This document shows positions 51,887-64,000 of a stretch of DNA of 64,000 nucleotides, piece after piece (within the stretch, counting starts at the first letter, position 1; each line of letters starts with the position of its first letter). The position numbers were made by a program, and so were the translations under genes. The notes under the pieces were generated by a model. It ran no database searches. It saw only the letters and a program-made list of their open reading frames with translations, and was not told the DNA's origin. The DNA is from Cerrena zonata (taxonomy: Eukaryota; Basidiomycota; Agaricomycetes; Polyporales; Cerrenaceae): positions 62,001 to 126,000 of the forward strand of contig JASBNA010000068.1 in assembly GCA_038087015.1 (NCBI GenBank). The letters run 5' to 3'.

Positions 51887-54800
51887 ATGAGTCGCCAGTC
51901 GACGATGGGCCTCCATCAACGTCTAGAAGAGGTCACTGACCTGGCAACTCTCTCACCCGTCTCTGACGACATCATCGTCGCATGTCTGCGCGAACGCTTC
52001 ATGTCCGACGTTATTTACACCAATATTGGATCCTCTGCTATCGTTGCTGTCAACCCTCACAAATACGTTCCAAGCAATGCCGATTCTATACTGCACAAAT
52101 ATGCAGCAGAGTACCGCGATATTTCTCCAGCTAAAGCACCCATGCCACCACATGTCTTCCAGCTTGCCAACAACACGTACTACCACATGCGACGAACGAA
52201 TCAGGATCAATGTATTCTGCTCAGGTAAGATTATGCTGTCTGGAATGACCCATTTCGGGATAGAAACTCATGCTGTGTAGTGGTGAGACGGGCAGTGGGA
52301 AATCTGAAAACCGGAGACTCGCCATCAAAACGTTACTAGAGCTCAGTGTGAGCAATCCTGGAAAGAAGGGCTCGAAGCTCTCCACTCAGGTCCCCGCTGC
52401 AGAATTTGTCCTGGAAACATTTGGAAACGCCCGAACGCTTTTCAACCCCAATGCTTCGCGCTTCGGGAAGTACACCGAGCTTCAATTCACTGAGCGTGGA
52501 AGGATATGCGGTATCAAGACTCTGGATTATTATTTGGAGAGGAATCGGGTCGCTGGAGCTCCTTCTGGTGAACGTAACTTCCACATATTTTATTATTTGG
52601 TTGCAGGCGCCGCTCCAGAGGAAAGGCAACACATGCATCTCACCGACAAAACCACGTTTAGGTATCTTGGTCAACGTGGTGTTCCCGTTCGTGGTAATCA
52701 AGGAAGAGACGAGGATGCTGTACGTTTCGAGCAGCTGAAAGTCGCGTTGAAGAATGTTGGATTTTCCAAGAGACATGTTGCCCAAACGTGTCAACTGATC
52801 GCCGCTATTCTCCACTTGGGTAATCTCGAATTCACTATTGATAGGCATCGCAACGAGGACGCAGCAGTAGTTAGAAACACTGACGTTCTCGAACTCGTTT
52901 CGGAGTTCTTGGGTGTCCAACCCGCTGCCCTTGAAGCTGCTCTGTCGTACCGTACCAAACTTGTCAAGAAGGAATTGTGTACGGTCTTCCTTGACCCTGA
53001 TGGCGCTTCTGACAATCGAGACGAGCTTGCCAAGACGCTCTACTCCCTACTCTTTGCATGGCTTAACGAGCACATCAACCAACGTCTCTGCAAGGAGGAC
53101 TATGCCACTTTCATTGGTCTCTTCGACCTGCCTGGTTCTCAGAACATGACCAGCCGACCGAACTCTCTGGACCAATTCTGTGTCAACTACGCTAACGAGC
53201 GTTTGCAGAATTTTGTTCAGAGGCAACTGTTTGAGAAGCACGTAGCCGAATACAACACAGAAGGCATCTCGCGTTTTGTCCCTCAGGTTCCTTACTTTGA
53301 TAATTCCGAATGTCTTCGTCTGTTGCAGAACAGGCCAGGTGGTTTGATCCACATCATGGATGACCAAGCTCGTAGGATGCCTCGCAAGACTGACCATACC
53401 ATGGTGGAGGCATTCTCGAAGCGCTGGGGTAACCACTCCTCATTCAAGGCAGGTGGAATGGATCGCTCTGGATTCCCGACGTTCACTGTCAACCACTTCG
53501 GCGGCCCCGTCACTTATTCTGCTGAAGGCTTCCTCGAACGTAACTTGGACGCTCTTAACCCCGATTTCGTTTCCCTCCTTCGTGGTACAAGTGCAGGCCC
53601 AGGTGATGCAGCTCCTGCCGATGGCTCGGGCTCCATCAACCCCTTCGTGAGAGGCTTGTTCTCTGCCAAGGCGATTGCGACCCAGGCGCACCCCCGTAAC
53701 GAAGAAACAATCGTCTCAGCCCAACAGCCGGTTAAGCCGATGCGAGCACCGTCAACTCGTCGTAAGAACACTATCAAACGGATGCCTACCGTACGAGAGG
53801 GCTCGGTTGATGAGAAAGATCGTGATGAAGATGAAGGAGCTACATCTGGTGGTAACCCTTGCATTGCCGGCGAATTCCGTTCAGCACTCGATGTACTCTT
53901 CGAGACCTTACAAGAGGCACAAGCTTGGTATGTGTTCTGTATCAATCCGAACGACTCCCAATTGCCGAATCAGCTCGAGGGTCGTTCTGTCAAGGGTCAA
54001 GTTCGCAGTGTCGGTCTATCCGAAATTGCTCGCAGATGCGTCAATGTCTTCGAGGTGGCTATGACACCTGAGGAGTTCGCTCAGAGATACAAGGATCCAT
54101 TAGCCTCCACTGGTATCATGGAAGGTGGACCAACAGAACAGATTGAACAAGCAAGGACCGCTCTTGGCCTAGAGGAACGCGATGCTGTTGTTGGAGTGCA
54201 CATGGTAAATATTCAAGACTTCGTCAATGTCATATTTCTAATTTTAACACCCCTTTTCGTAGGTATTCTTGTCACACAAAGCTTTCCATAGGCTTGAGGA
54301 CATGCTGCGGGCCCAGGATACTGATGAGACGAAACGTAACCGTATTCGTGACGCTGAAGCCGAGGCTGGTCTTGACCCGCGAGGAATCAGTGACCCGTAT
54401 GCTCCGTACCAAGTTCCCGGCGGAGAATCCCCGTACGACGGAGGCTACAATGATCCCTTCGGACAGTCCAACCAACAACTCCCATTGGTGGCCAACGCCT
54501 CTCCATTCCAACGTGCCGATCAATACGACGATTACTCTGACAGGAAATCATCGTTCAGAGATGAAGACTACGATGATCGCAGTGCTCTTACGAGCAACAG
54601 AGACGATGGATCTGTCTCCCAGTTTGGTACTGAATCCTACGCTCCTTCTCGTAACATGTTCCAGAACGCCGACAAGAAGGGTCTCTTGGACAAGGAAGCA
54701 CTTGCTGGTGAAATTCAGGAAGGAGAGGTTGCTGAAGTCATCAAAGAAACGTCTGCTCGTAGACGATGGGTCGCCCTCTGCTGGATCCTAACGTGGTGGG

Positions 54801-57800
54801 TTCCCAACTTCCTACTCACTCACATTGGTCGCATGAAGCGTTTGGACGTCCGACAAGCATGGCGCGAAAAGCTTGCTATCAACATCATCATTTGGTTTAT
54901 GTGTGGTTGTGCGGTCTTCGTTATTGCGATTATTGGTCCCCTCATTTGTCCTACTGCCCACATCTTCAGCAGCAGTGAACTTGCCGCCCACAACTTCCAG
55001 GACCAACCTAACAATGCCTACGTTTCTATCCGTGGTGAAGTCTTCGATCTTTCGGCTGTCGCTGCAGTTCATCAGCGTATCGTCAATATCATTCCCGAAA
55101 AGTCGATCATGAAGTACAGTGGTACCTCCGCTGACAATATCTTCCCCGTCCAGGTAAGTCTTAAATATTCAAGGCTCGTAGGAATAATTATTTACTTACA
55201 ACGTTTTACAGGTCAGCGCACTCTGTAATGGTATTGACGGTACTGTCAGCCCATACGTTCAACTCGACTCTAGCAATGTGACGGACGATAACGCTCAATA
55301 TCACGATTTCCGTGCTTGGACTGATGATTATAGGCCCGATTGGTATTTCGAGAGCATGGTTCTTATGCGATGGAACAACCGTGTCGGTTTCCTTGGTCAC
55401 ACCAACAAGGATATCAAGAACCAGGCCAACAAGCAACAGTCGATTGCTGTCTATCGTGGACTTGTCTACGATTTGACTTCGTACATTCAGAACGGTCCTG
55501 CCATCGCACATCCCGATGGCCAACAGGCTCCAAGTGGTATCGACTCACACTTCATGCATGAAGCCATCATCAATGTCTTCCAGATTCACGCCGGTAAAGA
55601 TGTCACGAAACTGATCGACAACCTCGACATCGGGGATGACGTCTTGGAGAGACAGCGAGTCTGTCTTCGCAACCTCTTCATGGTTGGTAAAGTGGACAAC
55701 CGTAACTCTCCTCAATGTCTATTCGCTACCTACATCCTCTTGGCCCTGTCGATTATGATGGTTAGCGTTATCGGTTTCAAGTTTATCGCCTCGATCAACT
55801 TCGGTGCTGCTCGTGCTCCAGAAGACCACGACAAGTTCGTCATTTGCCAGGTGCCGTGTTATACCGAAGGTCACAACTCTATTCGAAAGACGATCGACTC
55901 CTGGCGCAAACGAAATACGACGACAAGCGTAAACTTCTCTTCATCATTTGTGATGGTATGGTCGTCGGTTCTGGTAACGATCAACCTACACCTCGTATCG
56001 TGTTGGACGCCCTTGGTGCTAATCCGAACGTGGATGCCGAGCCGCTGAGTTTCCTCTCTCTCGGTGAGGGTGCTAAGCAACATAACATGGGCAAGGTGTT
56101 CTCTGGTTTGTACGAGACGTCCGGTCATGTTGTGCCCTACATCGTTGTCGTGAAATGTGGCAAGCCTGGTGAGAAGCAACGACCTGGAAATCGTGGTAAG
56201 CGTGACTCTCAGATGTTGCTCATGCACTTCTTGAACAAAGTTAGTCTATCGCACGATTATTGTTGTCGTCCTGTATTGACAGTTGATTAGGTCCACTTCA
56301 ATGCACCTATGAACCCTCTGGAGCTCGAGATTTACCACCAAATCAAGAACGTCATTGGTGTCAACCCTACTTTCTACGAGTACTTGTTCATGGTTGATGC
56401 CGATACCACCGTTGCCCCATTGTCACTCAACCGTCTGATTTCGGCGTAAGTTTCCTTTTTCAATCCGAACATGTTACAGACAACTCATGGAATGATAGTA
56501 TGATTCACGATAAGAAACTCCTTGGTGTTTGTGGAGAGACCGAATTGGCCAACGCTAAGCAATCCCTCATCACTATGATGCAGGTAAGCTCTTATGATAC
56601 TATTATCAAAAACCGCAGCTCACCCTATGCAGGTTTACGAGTACTTCATTTCGCATCACATGGCGAAGGCTTTCGAATCTCTCTTCGGTTCAGTCACCTG
56701 TCTTCCTGGTTGTTTCACTCTCTACCGTATTCGAACTACCGACACACACAAGCCACTCCTCATTTCTAACCAGCTCATTCAGGACTATTCCGAGAATCGT
56801 GTGGATACATTGCATATGAAGAACTTGCTGCATCTTGGTGAAGATCGTTACTTAACGACACTTCTTCTCAAGCATTTCTCGAATTTCAAGACTCAGTTCA
56901 TTCGAGATGCACATGCCTACACTGTCGCTCCAGATGATTGGAAGGTCTTGCTCTCACAACGTCGGCGTTGGATTAACTCCACAGTACACAATCTAGCGGA
57001 ACTTGTTTTCTTGGATCAACTTTGCGGTTTCTGCTGTTTCTCGATGCGTTTCGTCGTCATGATCGATTTACTGTCCACTATCATCCAGCCGGTTTCGGTT
57101 GCATACGTGAGCCACAATTTCTAAGTATCTTGACTTGTCAAAATTAATCGTTCGTGTTATAGATCGTCTATCTCATCTACCTGGTGGCTGCCAAACATCA
57201 ACAAATTCCAATCATCTCCATCATTCTCATTGTCGCAGTTTACGGTGTGCAAGCTCTTGTATTCGTTCTTCGACGTAAATGGGACATGATTGGTTGGATG
57301 ATATTCTACATCCTTGCTATTCCGGCCTTCTCGTTCTTCCTACCTCTATACTCATTCTGGAAGATGGACGATTTCTCCTGGGGTCAAACACGTATTGTGC
57401 TGGGAGAATCAGGAAAGAAAATGGTTGTTCACGTACGTGTCTTTTACATTACCACATGTGACGAAAAACTGACATTATCGTCTAGGACGAGGGTAAATTC
57501 GATCCTCGCTCAATTCCTTTGAAGTCGTGGTCAGACTACGTGAGTATATTCAATACATTATATTGCTTGTTATCATTCTTACACATTGTTCGTAGGAAAA
57601 TGAACTCTGGGACAAGGAATCCAATCACAGCATCGGCTCATGGAACCCTCCACAGAAGTTCCAGAATGAAGGATATGCCGAGTCTCATACAGCTTCTATA
57701 TACGGTCGTGAGACATACTACGAACCCGCAATGTCTCGTGCATACTCTCCCGCTCCTTCCCAGGCAAACATGATGTATCCCCCACCAGGATATCAATCTG

Positions 57801-58105
57801 GACGTAACACACCCATGTCTACGGGTATGGGAGGTGGCGTCCTTCACCAGCCCGTTCCCTCACGGCCAGTCACGAACTACCTCGATGTTCAGATCCCTGG
57901 ATCGCGCAGTCCCGACAATATGAACGGTCCTACTGATGCTGAGCTCGAGCAGGCTGTTGAATACATCCTTCGTGACGCGGATTTGAACTCGATTACGAAG
58001 CGGGAGATTCGTCGCCAGCTTGAAGATCATTTCCATATGGACCTTTCAAGTAGAAAGCATGCAATTGGTGTCGCTATTGACCGTGCGTTAATGGCAAGAG
58101 CGTAG
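51887..58105 (+). CDS. Chitin synthase with myosin motor-like domain
   Basis: Family 2 glycosyltransferase that polymerises GlcNAc into wall chitin, fused to a myosin-like head (division 2 fungal chitin synthases); roughly 1,850 residues. The head has P-loop GETGSGKSE and switch [11 protein letters not shown], but switch II is FDLPGSQN, not DISGFE. A cytochrome b5-like segment ([13 protein letters not shown]), two amino-side helices and a second b5-like segment ([13 protein letters not shown]) follow. The catalytic domain has [21 protein letters not shown] and [16 protein letters not shown]. Carboxy-terminal helices and a DEK_C domain ([18 protein letters not shown]) end the protein. About nine short introns. 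Anomaly: at 55899-55903 one base is missing, so KTIDS passes to [19 protein letters not shown] only after a frame change. This is probably a consensus error in a CCC run. Confidence 0.95.
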
Positions 58106-58607
58106 TTGGACTCTAGTTATTGGTTTTGGATGATGGCTATAATGGACGCACCTCTCATATCATGACTAATTCATTCGTTTTCGTGGACTTTTACCGTCGT
58201 CGTACTTTTTGCATGCTACCCTTTAGTCAAACGGACCTCGCATTACTTATCATGTTTCTTTACTTCATTTTACATACATTTTATACAGTACATCCACATC
58301 TATTTCGGCGAATCCAATAAGAACAATTGAGCACTTTCCTTTCCATACTGCAATGGGGAGTATTTGAAGTACTACGTGAGAATTTATCAACATGCTATCT
58401 TGCCAACTTTGACGGGCTCATCATCGTCCTCAATGTTTTCTACATACTTAATGGCAGCTGTCAAATCGTCATATCCAATCCAAATGACAGATGGCTATCC
58501 TCGTTCACGTCAATGTTCCATAATTGACAGTCCCAGTCCCTACATGTTCCGGTCTTTGACTCTGAACTTCGCTGTTGCTCTATCTCTGACTTAAGCCTAC
58601 ACGGTCC
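58106..58607. other. 502-base spacer
   Basis: Holds the 3' end of the chitin synthase gene and the promoter of the next gene. AT-rich, with no gene or TATA box that I trust. Confidence 0.35.
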
Positions 58608-59626
58608 ATGGCATCTCCATCCGATCCTGAAAGGCATGATGCCTCTGAGACTAATGCGCTGTTGTAGGAATATGATCTTTCTTCTCAATACCTTACGGAT
58701 CTAAACGATCTTTGTAGGATATCAGGCGGCTCCGATTTGGAGAGACCGCCACTACTTGTGAAACTGACTGCATACAGGATCCTCAATGTCTCTATCATTA
58801 CAGCTTTCGGAGTTACTAAGGCTATCTTCACATACAAAGGATATTCTGCTTTGCCAACTACACTGGATTGGATTCTTGGTGTAATATTGACGGTCCTGTA
58901 CGTACACAACCCCTCGAAGACGGCTAACGCTTGAACACACCTTGGACATCCATAAGCTTGTATTGGATAGGTCTATATGAGTCTATCCAGCCAGCTGTGC
59001 TCCCATGGTTCTTTCATACGGATTATTCTCATGAAACTCTGCATTTTCTACGAATTGGTACGTCCTTGAGCTCACGAAGTGGAATGCGACCGATTGACAA
59101 TCCTATGATCAGTCCTCGAGTTCGCGACTTTAGGCGTCCTTCTAAACTTCATCGCCATGCTATGTATATCTATTTTCGTAGCTTTACTTCTCTACATATC
59201 AGGACACGGTGCTGGGCCTAAACTGAGGCTATTACCTATCACTGGCTATACCTTTGTTGTTGGTATCTTTTTTTCAGGTATAAGGTATGACTTCGAGGTG
59301 AAATCCACGCACACTTCGTACTAAGTCCGTTTCAGATCAAAGCAAAATTGGCTCCTTGGATACCCGAGGGAATCAGAAGGATATGGAGAACAAGTACGTT
59401 TTGTTTGTTTGCGTGTGTGTCGTATGACAAAGGCTGAAGTTGAACTGATGTATCACCATCAATAGTTACATCCGAAAGTAGGATGAATCAGACTGCTCAC
59501 GATGTCGCAATCACCATTGGCCTTTGGTCAGCGGTCTGCATCTGCTGTCAGTGCTTTTTGTTGGGATACTATACCACGGGAATCGAGTGGGTAATCGGAA
59601 CTGGAGAAGTAATAAAAGGGTCATAA
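58608..59626 (+). CDS. Multi-pass membrane protein, unknown
   Basis: Reconstructed from six exons with consistent phases. Exon 1 is MASPSDPERHDASETNAL (58608 on); GTAGGA..TGTAG joins it to ISGGSDLERPPLLVKLTAYR. Further exons give WILGVILTVLLYWIGLYESI, QPAVLPWFFHTDYSHETLHF, GVLLNFIAMLCISIFVALLL and TGYTFVVGIFF. The final exon gives SRMNQTAHDVAITIGLWSAV, then GYYTTGIEWVIGTG, and stops at 59626. At least four hydrophobic helices are present. No known family was recognised; membrane location is clear, function is not. Part of its last exon is duplicated downstream. Confidence 0.7.
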
Positions 59627-59881
59627 TAAATAAAAACATTATCATTCTCCACATATTCATCTTCTCCTGAATCACAACAATACAGTTGCAAGTTTCGATC
59701 CTTGGGAGTCAGCGGTCTGCATATGATCCCAGTACTTGCTATTATGATACTATACTGCTGGAATCGAGTGGGTATCGTCATCAGAGGAGCGATATATACC
59801 ATAATGAGATGTATTGTACATAACTATCTGATTCACGCATTCATCTTCTGCTTGTTGTCAGCTATAATGCAATAATGCAAG
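59528..59881 (+). repeat. Tandem duplication of a terminal exon and 3' UTR
   Basis: Two imperfect copies, 59528 to about 59692 and 59709 to about 59881, offset by 181-189 bases. Shared blocks: TCAGCGGTCTGCAT, GATACTATAC, GGAATCGAGTGGGTA and ATTCATCTTCT. Copy 1 is coding (end of the membrane-protein gene) plus 3' UTR; copy 2 has stops in the equivalent frame and lies after the gene. Confidence 0.8.
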
Positions 59882-59895
59882 TTGACGCGACGGAT

Positions 59896-59949
59896 CGCGA
59901 CTCGGACTAATTAGTAGTCGCGTAGCGGCGTCGACGCGACGCGACTCGG
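59896..59949. promoter_or_regulatory. CpG-rich dyad cluster upstream of the F-box gene
   Basis: Inverted arms CGCGACT (59896-59902) and AGTCGCG (59916-59922) enclose a perfect palindrome ACTAATTAGT (59906-59915). A second perfect palindrome GCGTCGACGC follows at 59928-59937. The 10-mer CGCGACTCGG occurs twice (59896, 59940). The cluster ends 80 bases before the start codon at 60030, so it could be an operator; ACGCG cores recall MBF cell-cycle sites. Function is inference. Confidence 0.45.
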
Positions 59950-60029
59950 CTAACTCGAGCTCTTGTTTGAACTTGAACATAACCACTCCCAGTTCGAAGT
60001 CAGGACAGAACAACAGTTTACTCATTATT

Positions 60030-62547
60030 ATGCTACTCCGAAGCAAACGCGTCAAGGTGGCCCCAAAGCCGGCTACTACACCTAAAGCCATCAAGAAGAT
60101 TAGAGCTTCTCAGGAAAAAACTCAGGTCACGAAGGCGGCGAATGCAGTTGTCCGGATCGGGCGAGGTGCACTTCGAGACCTTCTGCAGATGCCAATGGAT
60201 ATTATTTGTGAAGTGCGTTCATGTTTGAATTAACAGTCAAAATTTCACGCTCTAAATTTCCAATCGGAGTCAAGGTCTTATACTGTCTGGGCCCCTTCGA
60301 TCTCCTGCGTCTCGCGCGAACGAACAAGGCTTTCCGAGATTTACTAATCCATCGAAGCTCAATTCATATATGGAAAGAGGCCAGAAAGACTGTGTCAGGT
60401 CTGCCAGAGCCATTTCCTGGCATGAGTGAACCTGCTTTTGCAAGTTTGTGTTTCGAGAACGTTTGTCACGTAAGTGAGTATAATTCCATTATGACATTTC
60501 AAACTGAACTACTTTCACAGCTATGTTTCAAGTCACGCATACGCAAGATATGTTGGGAGTTTCGTTTGAAGCTGTGCAGTGCATGTGAGAAGACTCGGTC
60601 AGTGCTGTCCTCTCGTCACCCAAATCAATATAATAATATTCATTATTAGGACTACACCATCGAGCAGATTGTGTGTGCTCGATGAAGATGATCGTGAAAT
60701 CCTGCTTCCCCACATGTCAATGAAGATCAATATTGGTACGGGCTATCGATGTAAGTAAAAACAAATTCTTGCTTTCTTTCTCGTCTCATACTTGTGTGCC
60801 TATTAGCCTATCGATCTTCGGTTGCTCTCACGTCAGAAGCAGTTACTCTCAGGCGTACCTGGAAGAAGTTGACCAATAAGAAGGAGAAGGATAAATTTAT
60901 ACATGAACAGACAGCCAGGTGTCGAGAGCTCAAAAAAGTGGGCTATTGACATTCATTATAGTAATCCTTGCTCATCATTTTTACTCTTGTAGCATATTGC
61001 AAAGTGTCAGAAATGGATGCTGACGTTCAAGAGTGACCGAGACGAAGAACTAGAGAAAATTAGGGACCAAAGAATTGAGGAGTAAGCCTATTCTATGTTA
61101 TAGCACTAACGTAGCTAAGTTTGCTGTCTTAGGATTCGCGAGAAGCTAGAAAAGCTAGGATATGGTGATGACCTTGCCTGGGCGAGAGGACATGGTGGTT
61201 TAATTTCGCTGCCTCATGTTCACGATACAAAGCCACTCACAACACAAGGTAAGTGCTTATGACCTTATGTTATTTATGTGCAGTTGCTAACCAAATACGT
61301 TCAGTATGGAAAGACATCGGTGAAGATATCATTGATTACATCGAGGACAATATTCGACCTTTCCGTATTGAAGATGAACGTCAGGAGTTTTTCGAATATT
61401 GCATGCCTTTCTTTCACGAAGCACGGGCTAGCTTTGCACGATCTCACGGCAATATTTTTCCTTTGACTAATGACTTGGCTTCCATTCCCCAGGTCACAGA
61501 GGTTTTCACCTCCCTAGAGGATTCCGACGACATCGAGGTCGAAAGCTTTGACTCAATGATTCCACTACTACCCAAGATAATCACCACCTGGAGAACTTCT
61601 GTTGACAAAAGGCTAGAGACCTATTTACGGACAGCGGCGAAGGCCCCCTCTAGTGTCAACATCCGGGATCTAGCCATCACGCGGTTTCTATATTGTTTGG
61701 GCTGCAGTCAAATCATCCAGAATACAGAGGTTATGCCTGCTATTCACGACTGTGTCAAAGGCACCAAGCATTTCAAGTCACACTGCAGCTTTTCCTCCAC
61801 TAATGATCCCTTCAAGAAAGCCTGTATCAATTCGGTCACGCAAGCTTGGATGTCATCGCAGTACATTCTGATCTCAAACTATGTTCAACCAGTTCTTCAA
61901 GCATGTGGTAAGGAGCGATGGACAACTGTACATGAACTTGACCAGCTCGACCCAAGACTAACCTGCAAATTGGGTTGCGAGGATTCGGGTATACAGACTA
62001 TCTACCGGTGGAGAGATGCTGTGAGTCACATCTCTCCGTCTCCGTATACCCATCCCCTCAATTTCAGTTTTAGGTCATACACGCCGCTACAGTCCACAAA
62101 CAACAGGCCAATCACTTTAGGCAACAAAAGTCTGTTGATCGAGGTCTCTGGGAAGTTCTTCCACTTCAAGAAGTAGAGAAACTGGTATGCTTAGACCGAG
62201 CAGCTGATGAGTTCGCAGCTGCGCAAAAGAATGAGCAACATATCTGGTGGTGCCGACACTGTGAGAAACATGATCTACCGAAGGAAGGTATTGTCCAGCA
62301 TGTTAAAGAAGAGTAGGTAACACAATTCTTTGAATCTACGTTTTTGTTACTAACCCATTTCATATCTAGTCATGGGATCAAAGGTCCAGATGAACACGAT
62401 TACTTTTCGAACCCTGATCTACCGTTGACAACGACACATACTGTTCTCGTGGTTCCGGACAGCTATAAGGAAAGCCTGGATTGTCTGCCCGAGTCTATCA
62501 AATCTTTCATTGAAACCGGACGTGCTATGTATCAAAGTGACCTGTGA
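60030..62547 (+). CDS. F-box protein with C-terminal zinc-finger-like motif
   Basis: Probable SCF ubiquitin-ligase receptor of a family common in Agaricomycetes. After a basic, Lys-rich amino terminus the F-box reads LQMPMDIICEVLYCLGPFDL and LLRLARTNKAFRDLL, with HRSSIHIWKEARKTVSGLPE and MSEPAFASLCF, then KICWEFRLKLCSACEKT, a Cys-pair module. A long helical middle follows (CRELKK, DEELEKIRDQRIEEIREKLE), then a domain with ITRFLYCLGCSQIIQN. The last exons read WWCRHCEKHDLPKEGIVQHV followed by KEEHGIKGPDEHDYF, which has C2H2 spacing, and end at 62547. About nine introns join in frame. The last intron (GTAGGT..TCTAG) splits GA|T of KEEHG. The F-box call is strong; the target is unknown. Confidence 0.85.
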
Positions 62548-63209
62548 CATTTTCAGCTGAAAAAGTGCGGACTCAAATCATTGCAAGCTAGAATTTATCT
62601 TGTTTTCGCATTATCTTTGCTTGGATAACAGGCACATATCATCTTATTCGCATGCTTTAATATATCTTTTGTTTCTCTTCCACAAGTCTCCTCTTCTGAA
62701 GCCTTCCACAACACCGTGATTCGAGAAGTGTGAAACTGATTATCCAGTGACACGACATCGAGTCACCAACGCTACAATGAAGACCATTGAATGCAATGAC
62801 TTGAATAAGCAGGAACAAGTATGAATATGAACACAAGGTCCACTGGAAGTTCATAGCATAATTTATCCTAGACAACCTACTCAATGAGTACTTAAATCAC
62901 CTGCAGTAAGACTATCCATCATCATGACGGAGAACAGGTCGAAGATGTGAAGAATAGATTTAGTCGGACTTCCAGTAAACGACTCACGAGCTTTAGGCTG
63001 GTAGTTTCGTGCCCTCTTGCATATCGCAGACAGATTTTTATGCACCACAATCTATTCAGGGTAAACATGTACATGATAGACGTATTGACAAATCCACGGA
63101 ATTCATTGACGAGGGTGAGTCGTCAGCCTTATCGAGACTATCTATTGCATTGTGTCCTTACTCCTCTAGGCGGGGCTATATTTGACACTGTCAGCACATG
63201 TACGGGTGT
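62548..63209. other. Convergent 3' spacer
   Basis: Between the F-box gene (plus) and the peroxidase gene (minus). No convincing gene. The peroxidase might extend slightly into this region if its last intron lies further 3' than I placed it. Confidence 0.35.

Positions 63210-64000
<791 letters not shown>

Noticed and set aside
52336..52920. 194-codon minus-strand frame
   Set aside because: Antisense to the chitin synthase motor-like domain.

Overview
The window is nuclear DNA from a filamentous basidiomycete, most likely a wood- or litter-decaying Agaricomycete. The genes are cut by many short introns (about 50-70 bases, GT..AG) and carry typical fungal families: two DUF6533 membrane proteins, F-box proteins, a class II ligninolytic-type peroxidase, a PDR-type ABC transporter and a myosin-motor chitin synthase. 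No prokaryotic, plasmid or CRISPR feature was seen.

Layout. 1-6 kb: a GH1 beta-glucosidase truncated by the left edge, then a DUF6533 membrane protein (both minus). 5.7-9 kb: a Cys-rich unknown protein converging on a large F-box protein. 9.6-13.6 kb: a tandem pair of paralogous three-finger C2H2-like genes with identical intron phases and TTGAC/GTCAA-rich promoters. 14.8-15.6 kb: a small GPI-anchored wall protein. 16.2-20.3 kb: a duplicated segment flanking a solo Gag ORF; the intact copy leads into a Pro/Tyr-rich unknown gene. 21-22.7 kb: a second DUF6533 gene, followed by about 5 kb without a convincing gene. 27.6-38.2 kb: a dense housekeeping block (cyclophilin, a Mup1-like amino-acid permease, an AMSH/STAMBP-type JAMM deubiquitinase, the 75-kDa complex I subunit). 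38.7-44 kb: a full-size ABCG/PDR drug-efflux-type transporter. 47.9-58.1 kb: a GH28 endopolygalacturonase, the PP2A activator PTPA and a myosin-motor chitin synthase. 58.6-62.5 kb: a multi-pass membrane protein of unknown function and an F-box protein with a C-terminal zinc-finger-like module. The right edge cuts a class II haem peroxidase that keeps both an exposed-Trp position and a Mn-site Asp position, as in versatile peroxidases.

Functionally, the window mixes plant-cell-wall degradation (GH1, GH28, peroxidase), cell-wall synthesis (chitin synthase, GPI wall protein), export (ABC) and housekeeping. I see no biosynthetic cluster. The best candidates for something undescribed are the C2H2 pair with its shared promoter motif and the gag-only element between direct repeats. 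Three otherwise intact conserved genes (polygalacturonase, complex I subunit, chitin synthase) contain single-base frameshifts; consensus errors are the simplest reading, but the three inserted bases share a similar context. All exon joins are my own reading of splice signals and protein-family conservation; no search was run.
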